The translations under genes and the position numbers were made by a program. From positions 1 to 27,517 of the forward strand of contig JBFKQC010000053.1 in the NCBI GenBank assembly GCA_041627895.1: 27,517 bases of DNA, written 5' to 3'. The notes below the pieces were generated by a model, which worked only from the letters and a program-made list of their open reading frames with translations, was not told where the DNA came from and did not search any database. This DNA is from JBFKQC01 sp041627895 (GTDB lineage: Bacteria; Pseudomonadota; Alphaproteobacteria; Rhodobacterales; Rhodobacteraceae). Below are positions 22,293 through 27,517 of this stretch, piece after piece (the stretch's first letter is position 1; each line of letters opens with the position of its first letter).

Positions 22293-23750
22293 TCAGTTCG
22301 AGGTGCAGGCCACCGTCTTGAACTCGATCTCGTCGCCGGCCTCGTAGGCGAAGTCGCACATCATGCCCATCGCCAGGTCGCCGCGTTCGGCGGGGTTGCC
22401 GTTGACCGTGACCGCGGTGCGCGAGCCCGAGATCTCGCCCATCATCTCGCCGCCCCCGGCCATGAAGGTGACTTCCTTGTTGCGGTCGGCGAGGCCGAGT
22501 ATTTCCGACGACACTATCATCATTGCCGCCTCCGCCGCCATCGCCTCGCCCGCGCAGGCGATCGCCTTGAACTCGTTGGCCTCGTGGTTCGGGTCGTACT
22601 CGATCTCGCAGCGCATGCCGACGGCGAGGTCGCCGCGCTCGGCATCGGCGCCGTTCAGCGTGACCTTGGTGCGCGAGCCCGAGATCTCGCCCGTCACCTC
22701 GGCGTCGCCGGACATGAAGGTGACCTCCTTGTTGCGGTCGGCAAGCGCGAGGATGTCGCTGGTGACCTTGATCGTCGGAATCTCCACCGCCAGCGCGGCC
22801 GAGATGATCGCCACGGTGTCGGGGCTCTGGTTCAGCGCCGCCTGCACCAGCGTGGCCACCTTGTCGCCGCGCGCGGGCTCGATCGGCAGGCCCAGCTTTT
22901 CGGCCTCGGCCAGGAAGGCGGGGTCTTCCATCACCGCGATGTAGGCATCGCGCAGCTCTTCCAGCACGGCCCCGTCCACGCCCGGGGGCGCCGCCGTCAG
23001 CCGCCCGAGCGTCGAGAGCGCGTCGATCAGGCTGACGATCGAGCGGCCCTTGTCGGTGTCGGCATAGTCGATCGCCCTCGGCGTCGCGTCGCCGCCGATC
23101 CCGAGCGCGAGAAACCCGTTGCCCGCGTCGATGAAGGGTTGCAGCGACGAGAGCGAACCGATCTGGCCCACGACCTCGCCCCTGAGCATCGCCATCTCGC
23201 CCTCGTTGCCCTGGAAGCCGGGGATCATCTCGATGTTCAGCTCGAGCCCCTCGGCCAGCATCCTTGTCTCGTTGTAGGATGCCGAGCCGATGCCCGAGGC
23301 GGCGAACAGCACGCGGCCCTCGGCGGTCTTCAGGTCCTCGAAGCTGGAGAGACCGGAATTGTCCGACAGCACCATCACCCGCGGGTCGGCGCTGGCCTTG
23401 CCGATCCAGGACATCTTGCCGAGGTCGAAGGCGACGCCGTCCTGCTGCAGGATCTGGGCGTAGATCAGCCCGGTGTTGAAGGTGCCGATGGTCAGCCCGT
23501 CGGGGTCGGAGGCGTAAAGCGTGTTCGCGCCGATGATGTGGCCCGCGCCCGGCAGGTTCTTGAAGATCACCTTGTCGGCGCCGAGCTTGTCTTCCATGAA
23601 GCGGCCGATCAGCCGGCCATAGGCGTCATAGCCGCCGCCGGGGTTGGTGGCGATGATGTAGGTGACGGTCTTGCCCTCGAAATAGCCCTGGGCGAACGCG
23701 GGCAGGGCGGTTAGGCAGGCCAGCGCGGCCGCGCCAAGCAGTCGTTTCAT
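22293..23750 (-). CDS. TctC/Bug-type binding protein with duplicated C-terminal domain
   Basis: A secreted 485-aa protein. After a Sec signal peptide (cut near AFA, residue 20), residues 21-320 resemble TctC/Bug receptors of tripartite tricarboxylate transporters: GKTVTYIIATNPGGGYDAYGRLIGRFM, IFKNLPGAGHIIGANTLYA, DGLTIGTFNTGLI. These bind organic acids in the periplasm and are normally 320-330 aa. Here two further units of about 72 residues follow (328-399 and 412-482), sharing LADRNKEVTFM, GEISGSRT, VTxNGxxAERGDLAxGM and two cysteines each, perhaps disulfide-bonded. I do not recognise this domain. No tctA or tctB partners are in the window; the gene follows two cupin genes. GGGAGAC lies before ATG 23750. 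Confidence 0.87.
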   Translation of the reverse strand: MKRLLGAAALACLTALPAFAQGYFEGKTVTYIIATNPGGGYDAYGRLIGRFMEDKLGADKVIFKNLPGAGHIIGANTLYASDPDGLTIGTFNTGLIYAQILQQDGVAFDLGKMSWIGKASADPRVMVLSDNSGLSSFEDLKTAEGRVLFAASGIGSASYNETRMLAEGLELNIEMIPGFQGNEGEMAMLRGEVVGQIGSLSSLQPFIDAGNGFLALGIGGDATPRAIDYADTDKGRSIVSLIDALSTLGRLTAAPPGVDGAVLEELRDAYIAVMEDPAFLAEAEKLGLPIEPARGDKVATLVQAALNQSPDTVAIISAALAVEIPTIKVTSDILALADRNKEVTFMSGDAEVTGEISGSRTKVTLNGADAERGDLAVGMRCEIEYDPNHEANEFKAIACAGEAMAAEAAMMIVSSEILGLADRNKEVTFMAGGGEMMGEISGSRTAVTVNGNPAERGDLAMGMMCDFAYEAGDEIEFKTVACTSN

Positions 23751-23814
23751 GTGTCGTCTCCCTGTGTTGGCGGGGACGAGGCTCTTGCGGCTTCGCGCCC
23801 CGCAAATCGCGTGT

Positions 23815-24411
23815 CTATTCGTCGGCGGGCGGCACCCAGACGTCCTCGAAGCCCTCGGCGGGCTCGAGCTGGTCGAACCAGTCCAGCCCGATCGCCTTCA
23901 TCACCCGGCTGTTGCAGACGATGACGCGGGCCTCGATCGCGCTGGTGTTCAGCCGCTTGTGCGCCACGTAGGGCGGGATGTAGATGAAATCGCCCGGCCC
24001 CCAGTCGTAGGTCTTGGGCGTGGTGTCCCAGGTCCATTCGAATTTCTCGGCGCATTCGAAATGCACGTCATAGTGCAGATCGCGCCCGGTGCCCTCGATG
24101 ACGAAGGCGATTTCCTCGGACAGGTGCCGCGAGGTGCCCGTGGCGCCGCCCGGCGGAATGAACTGCATGTAGATGTCGATGCAGCATTCCTTGGTGTCCA
24201 TCCGCTCGTTGACGATGTGCTTGATCAGCCCGTCGGCCGAGCGTTCCATCGGCATACGGTCCCACTTGACCACGTTGACGCGGTCGTCGTACTCGGCGCG
24301 GAATTTCTGCGATTGTTTAAGGGCTTCGCGGTAAAAGCTCACCTCGGGCGCGCCCTTGCGCGCGCGCGCGCGCTCGGTGGCGTCGGCGAATGTGCTGGGG
24401 TCCAGTCCCAT
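23815..24411 (-). CDS. Single-domain cupin protein A
   Basis: A 198-aa cytosolic cupin. The first cupin motif is GGATGTSRHLSEEIAFVIEG (88-107) with His 96 and Glu 100 as probable metal ligands; the usual first histidine is replaced by Ser. The second motif is WGPGDFIYIPPYVAHKRLN (137-155), with His 151 and Asn 155. The spacer between them is long and charged (FECAEKFEWTWDTTPKTYD). Function is not identifiable from sequence; oxygenase, isomerase and sensor roles all occur in the fold. It starts twelve bases after the other cupin gene, so they are co-transcribed and could form one hetero-oligomer. Confidence 0.82.
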   Translation of the reverse strand: MGLDPSTFADATERARARKGAPEVSFYREALKQSQKFRAEYDDRVNVVKWDRMPMERSADGLIKHIVNERMDTKECCIDIYMQFIPPGGATGTSRHLSEEIAFVIEGTGRDLHYDVHFECAEKFEWTWDTTPKTYDWGPGDFIYIPPYVAHKRLNTSAIEARVIVCNSRVMKAIGLDWFDQLEPAEGFEDVWVPPADE

Positions 24412-24423
24412 CTCGGTCTCCGT

Positions 24424-25002
24424 CTAGAGGCTCGCGGGGGGCGCGTAGTCCTCGTGCCCCGGCACCGGATCTTCGGGCGGGAATTTCACCATCTTCTGGA
24501 AGATCATGTGCATGAACAGGAACAGCGGCTTGGCCTTCAGCACCAGGACGAAGGTCTCGTCGTCGCTGTCGTTGAGGTGCTGGTGCACGCAGGCATTCTC
24601 GACGATCAGCGCGTCGCCGGCTTCCCAGTCCAGCCGGCGGCCGTCGTGCACGTCGTGGCCCTTGCCCTTCAGCACGAAGAACACCGCCGAGTTCATGTGG
24701 CCGTGGATCTGGCCGTAGCCTTTGGGCGCGAAGGCGTCGATATGGGCCTCGATCGACTGGGCGATGCGGTTGGCCTGCGGGTTGATCACCTTCTTGCCGA
24801 AGTTCTGCGGGCCGCCCTTCCACTTCATGTCGCCGGTCCGGTAGACCCGCGGCTGGTTGTAGAGTTCCTCTTTCAGCTGGCCGTAGGTGCCTTCGAGCGC
24901 GCGCACGAAGGTGCGCTTTTTCGTCCAGCGCTCCCACACCACCTTTTCGCGTTTCTCGCTGTTGTGCCCCGGGCCCGCGTCCGGTGCAGAGGTCTCTGAC
25001 AT
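24424..25002 (-). CDS. Single-domain cupin protein B, gentisate-dioxygenase-like half
   Basis: A 192-aa cytosolic cupin. YGQIHGHMNSAVFFVLKGKG (96-115) gives an H-x-H pair (His 100, His 102) with Ala instead of the glutamate of ordinary cupins, as in gentisate and related ring-cleaving dioxygenases (HRHT-x-SALRF). WEAGDALIVENACVHQHLN (126-144) supplies the third ligand, His 140 or 142. A three-histidine site for Fe(II) is therefore plausible. True gentisate dioxygenases are bicupins of about 350 aa, so this and cupin A may together represent a split version; the reaction is not proven. ATG 25002 follows GGAGGA, below a good candidate promoter. Confidence 0.83.
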   Translation of the reverse strand: MSETSAPDAGPGHNSEKREKVVWERWTKKRTFVRALEGTYGQLKEELYNQPRVYRTGDMKWKGGPQNFGKKVINPQANRIAQSIEAHIDAFAPKGYGQIHGHMNSAVFFVLKGKGHDVHDGRRLDWEAGDALIVENACVHQHLNDSDDETFVLVLKAKPLFLFMHMIFQKMVKFPPEDPVPGHEDYAPPASL

Positions 25003-25038
25003 CCGGTCTCCTCCGTGATCCGATACCGGTTTCGGAAA

Positions 25039-25079
25039 AGCGTAGCCCTGGCCCGCTTTCCCGTCAACGGTACGCCGTT
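25039..25079 (-). promoter_or_regulatory. Candidate promoter and palindrome of the cupin-tctC unit
   Basis: On the minus strand TTGACG (25067-25062), a 17-bp spacer and TACGCT (25044-25039) form a promoter-like pair about 40 bases before the cupin B start. AACGG-TACG-CCGTT (25066-25079) overlaps the upstream edge of the -35 box and could be an operator. This suggests that the cupin and tctC genes can be transcribed separately from the ABC genes. Confidence 0.45.
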
Positions 25080-25120
25080 CTGCATGGCGGAACGCGCCGA
25101 GGCTCCCGCCCGCGCCGCGA

Positions 25121-25873
25121 TCAGCGCTTGGCGGCGTAGTAGGACACCCGGCGTTCGAGATAGGCCAGCAGTTCGGAAATCGTGAAGGCCAGCGCGAACA
25201 GCACCACGAGGACCGCCCAGAAATGCGCCATCAGGAAGTTCGCCGAGTAAAGCTCGAACAGGGCACCGAAGCCGACGATGGAAATCAGAAGCTGGCCGAT
25301 GATCACGCCCTTCACGGCGCGGATCACGCCGATCCGCACGCCGCCCAGGATCTCGGGCAAAGCGGCCCAGAAATAGACCTTGTAGAAGGCGTCCCACGGG
25401 CTGGCGCCGAAGCTCTTGGCCATGTCCACCAGCGAGCGGTTGATCTGCATCACGCCGGCGCGCGCGTTCAGGATGATGATCCAGATCGCGAAAAGCGTCG
25501 TGGTGATGATGATCGACTTCATGCCGAAGCCGAACAGCACCATCAGGACGGGCACCAGCGCGGTCAGCGGCGCCGAGAGGAAGATGTTGACCCAGGGCAG
25601 CAGCAATTCGTCGATCAGCCGGTTCTTGCCCATCAGGATGCCGGTCGGGATGCCGATGACGACGGCGAAGAACACGCCGGCGATGAAAGCATAGGCGGTT
25701 TCGTAAAGCGCTTTCTGGAAGGCGGGCGAGCCGATGATCTCGAACAAGGTCGCGATCACCTCGCTGAGCGGCGGCACGAAGAAGGACAGCCCCGACCGGC
25801 CGACCAGTTCCCACAGCAGCCCCCAGATGATCAGCGAGGACATGCCCGGCAGGCGGTATCCGAAAAGCCTCAT
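25121..25873 (-). CDS. ABC transporter permease, NitT/TauT type (second)
   Basis: Integral membrane protein of 250 aa in the SsuC/TauC/NrtB permease family, with about six helices (around 10-30, 64-85, 95-120, 121-140, 185-205, 215-240). The cytoplasmic EAA loop that docks the ATPase is visible in SLVDMAKSFGASPWDAFYKVYFWAALPEILGGVRIGVIRAVKGVI. FGALFELYSANFLMAHFWAVLVV near the end is typical. It starts six bases after the ATPase stop and is the second of two different permease genes, so the importer has a heterodimeric membrane core. Confidence 0.9.
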   Translation of the reverse strand: MRLFGYRLPGMSSLIIWGLLWELVGRSGLSFFVPPLSEVIATLFEIIGSPAFQKALYETAYAFIAGVFFAVVIGIPTGILMGKNRLIDELLLPWVNIFLSAPLTALVPVLMVLFGFGMKSIIITTTLFAIWIIILNARAGVMQINRSLVDMAKSFGASPWDAFYKVYFWAALPEILGGVRIGVIRAVKGVIIGQLLISIVGFGALFELYSANFLMAHFWAVLVVLFALAFTISELLAYLERRVSYYAAKR

Positions 25874-25879
25874 CGCCGG

Positions 25880-26689
25880 CTACTCCACGTAAGACCGCAG
25901 CTTGGCCCAGATCTCGTCGACGATATCCAGGTATTCTGGGTCGCGGCGGATCGTGGCAGGGTCCTTGTCGCGCAGGCCCTCGGGGCGGATGATGTCGGAA
26001 ACCCGGCTGGGCCGCGGCAGCAGGATCGCGATCTGGTCCGAGACATAGACCGCTTCCTCGATCGAGTGGGTGACGAAGAGGAAGGTTTTGTTTTCCTGCG
26101 CGACCAGCGCCAGCAGATCCTCCTGGAACTTGCGCCGGGTCTGTTCGTCGACGGCCGAGAACGGCTCGTCCATCAGCAGCACCTCGCTGTCGACCGCCAG
26201 CGCGCGCGCCAGGCCGACGCGCTGGCGCATGCCGCCGGACAATTCGTGCGGAAAGCTTGCCTCGAAGCCTGCCAGCCCGACCTGGGCGATGTAGTTCGCG
26301 GCGATCGCCTCGCGCTCGGATTTCGCGACGCCGCGCAGTTCCAGCCCGAAGGCCACGTTGCGCAGCACATTGGCCCAGGGCAGCAGCGCGAAGTCCTGGA
26401 ACACGAAGGCGCGGTCGGGGCCGGGGCCGGTGACGGCGCGGCCGCCCACCTCGACCTCGCCGGCAGTGGGGTCCAGCAGCCCGGCAATGATCTTCAGAAG
26501 CGTGGTCTTGCCGCAGCCGGACGGCCCCAGCAGCGACGTCAGCTGGCCGCGCGGGAAGTCCAGCGTCAGGTTCTTCAGCGCCTCGACCGCGCCGTAGTTC
26601 TTGGAGATGTTGCGCACCGAGACGGCGATGTCGGCCGCGCCGGCGGCGCCGGCCCTGCCGAAGGCGGCCCTAGTCTGAGGCATAACCAC
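25880..26689 (-). CDS. ABC transporter ATP-binding protein, NitT/TauT type
   Basis: A 269-aa ATPase energising the importer. Walker A is GPSGCGKTT (55-63), the Q-loop FVFQDFALLPWANV (96-109), the ABC signature LSGGMRQRVGLARAL (150-164), Walker B LLMDEPFSAVDE (171-182) and the switch His 208 in FVTHS. ALLPWxNVxxNVxFGLELRG is characteristic of the SsuB/TauB/NrtD group, which serve nitrate, sulfonates, pyrimidine precursors and various organic acids; substrate is not determined. The start overlaps the upstream permease by 20 bases, indicating coupling. ATG 26683 is an alternative start. Confidence 0.94.
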   Translation of the reverse strand: MVMPQTRAAFGRAGAAGAADIAVSVRNISKNYGAVEALKNLTLDFPRGQLTSLLGPSGCGKTTLLKIIAGLLDPTAGEVEVGGRAVTGPGPDRAFVFQDFALLPWANVLRNVAFGLELRGVAKSEREAIAANYIAQVGLAGFEASFPHELSGGMRQRVGLARALAVDSEVLLMDEPFSAVDEQTRRKFQEDLLALVAQENKTFLFVTHSIEEAVYVSDQIAILLPRPSRVSDIIRPEGLRDKDPATIRRDPEYLDIVDEIWAKLRSYVE

Positions 26690-27431
26690 GGATGTTTCCT
26701 TCGAAGAGGTAGAGTTCGAGCTTTTCCAGCAGGTTCAGGAACAGAACCGCCAGCAGGATGATCGAGAAGATCGCGGCGTACATGCTGGCGTAATCCGCGA
26801 TCGAGCGGCTGAAGGTGATGATGTCGCCGACGCCGGTCGGCGTGATCTTCAACTCGCTGAGGATCGCGCCGATGAAGCCCGCCGAGACGCCGAGCCGGAG
26901 CCCCGAGAAGATCACCGGCGAGGCCGAGGGGATGATGATCTTCAGGATCACCTCGGCGCGGTTCGCCAGGAACGATTCGCCCATCTCGACCAGCGAGGAC
27001 GGCGTGTTGCGCACCGCGCCGGCGGTGTTCAGCACGATCACCGGCATCGCCATGATGCAGACCACGAAGACCTTGGACGTCAGGCCGATGCCGTAGATCA
27101 TCACCAAGAGCGGGATCAGCGCGGCCAGGGGCGCGGCCTGCATCACGATGAAGATCGGCGAGAACAGCCAGTCGAACCAGTTCGACAGGCCGATCCACAG
27201 CCCCACGGCGATGCCGACGAAGGCCGAGATCGCGACGCCCACGATCAGCGGTTTCAGCGTCTCGCCATAGGCCTGGAACAGCGTGCCGTCGAAGGTCATC
27301 GCGGCCAGCGCGGCCATCGATTCGAAGAAGGTCGGGAAGGCATAGTTGACCGGAATTCGGCCGGCGATCTCCCAGGCGCCGAAGACGATCACGGCGGACA
27401 GGAGCTTGAGCAGGAGCGAGCGGTTCGGCAT
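26670..27431 (-). CDS. ABC transporter permease, NitT/TauT type (first)
   Basis: Membrane subunit of 253 aa with the same topology as the second permease but clearly diverged. Segments include VIVFGAWEIAGRIPVNYAFPTFFESMAAL, then the EAA-loop equivalent SLVEMGESFLANRAEVILKIIIPSASPVIFSGLRLGVSAGFIGAILSELK, and a C-terminal helix IFSIILLAVLFLNLLEKLE. I chose ATG 27431 because the longer frame from GTG 27476 would read through a perfect 22-bp palindrome and give a Pro/Arg-rich start. No strong ribosome-binding site is seen for either, consistent with coupling to the preceding gene. Confidence 0.9.
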   Translation of the reverse strand: MPNRSLLLKLLSAVIVFGAWEIAGRIPVNYAFPTFFESMAALAAMTFDGTLFQAYGETLKPLIVGVAISAFVGIAVGLWIGLSNWFDWLFSPIFIVMQAAPLAALIPLLVMIYGIGLTSKVFVVCIMAMPVIVLNTAGAVRNTPSSLVEMGESFLANRAEVILKIIIPSASPVIFSGLRLGVSAGFIGAILSELKITPTGVGDIITFSRSIADYASMYAAIFSIILLAVLFLNLLEKLELYLFEGNIRGYASD

Positions 27432-27442
27432 CGAGGGGACCC

Positions 27443-27464
27443 CGCGGGGCGGCGCCGCCCCGCG
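27443..27464 (-). promoter_or_regulatory. 22-bp palindromic hairpin after the upstream gene
   Basis: CGCGGGGCGGC (27443-27453) is followed directly by its reverse complement GCCGCCCCGCG. It lies between the stop of the partial gene (27486) and the first permease. The layout parallels the hairpins between dctP and dctQ and suggests the upstream gene encodes the binding protein whose level exceeds the permeases. Confidence 0.5.
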
Positions 27465-27485
27465 CGGGGCCGGCACCGGGTTGCA

Positions 27486-27517
27486 TCAGTTCATCGTCGC
27501 CTTGTCGAGCGGCGCCA
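27486..27517 (-). CDS. C-terminal end of a gene, probably the ABC binding protein
   Basis: Only the last codons are inside the window: a frame reading APLDKATMN then TGA (27488-27486). The position upstream of a NitT/TauT permease-ATPase-permease set, the hairpin after its stop and the charged tail fit an NMT1/SsuA-like periplasmic binding protein. Identity is inferred from context alone. Confidence 0.5.
   Translation of the reverse strand, partial: APLDKATMN

Noticed and set aside
21876..23714. 612-aa plus-strand frame opposite the TctC-like gene
   Set aside because: Antisense to a gene with a signal peptide and family motifs; repetitive Arg/His/Gly/Asp composition.

Overview
This is a very GC-rich window from a bacterial chromosome, most likely an alphaproteobacterium of the Rhodobacterales/Rhodobacteraceae. 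The evidence is the DctPQM TRAP transporter, a valine-degradation set (mmsA, isobutyryl-CoA dehydrogenase, 3-hydroxyisobutyryl-CoA hydrolase, mmsB) with a divergent LysR regulator, a DUF1127 protein with the ALDLDI core, the alpha-type coaD sequence and TTGAC-type FNR/FixK boxes. No rRNA, tRNA, insertion sequence, phage gene or CRISPR array was recognised. All functions are read from motifs without database searches, and every promoter, operator and terminator is a prediction.

Layout, left to right. (1) 1-507: a 94-bp tandem repeat array next to a minus-strand PilJ-like lipoprotein. (2) 1496-5422: kefF-kefC (K+ efflux under electrophile stress), then mnmH (tRNA 2-selenouridine synthase). (3) 5437-8968: a palindrome-rich control region, then dctP-dctQ-dctM (C4-dicarboxylate TRAP uptake) and a strong hairpin. 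(4) 9106-17546: valine catabolism. mmsB, HIBCH and isobutyryl-CoA dehydrogenase form one minus-strand unit with a TetR-like palindrome at its promoter; mmsA lies separately and diverges from its likely LysR regulator. An L,D-transpeptidase, a YbdK-type carboxylate-amine ligase and a two-TM membrane protein sit between the two halves. (5) 17609-21943: housekeeping and stress genes: CBS protein, coaD, a possible 30-residue peptide, DUF1127, gap, a 47-residue membrane protein, an HPF/cold-shock fusion, and DUF2267. The last two diverge from a region with two FNR/FixK-like boxes. (6) 22293-27517 (minus strand): a NitT/TauT-type ABC importer (end of a probable binding protein, permease, ATPase, permease), then two single-domain cupins and a TctC-family binding protein with a duplicated C-terminal domain.

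The least explained part is region 6: an ABC importer, a split cupin pair resembling gentisate-dioxygenase halves, and an orphan TctC protein carrying two tandem copies of an unrecognised domain of about 72 residues. It reads as an uptake and processing cassette for an unknown, possibly aromatic, organic acid. Other notable signals are a hairpin-associated repeat of about 52 bp found after two unrelated genes, a lac-operator-like palindrome before the TRAP operon, paired FNR boxes, and GC-rich hairpins after the binding-protein gene in both importer operons.
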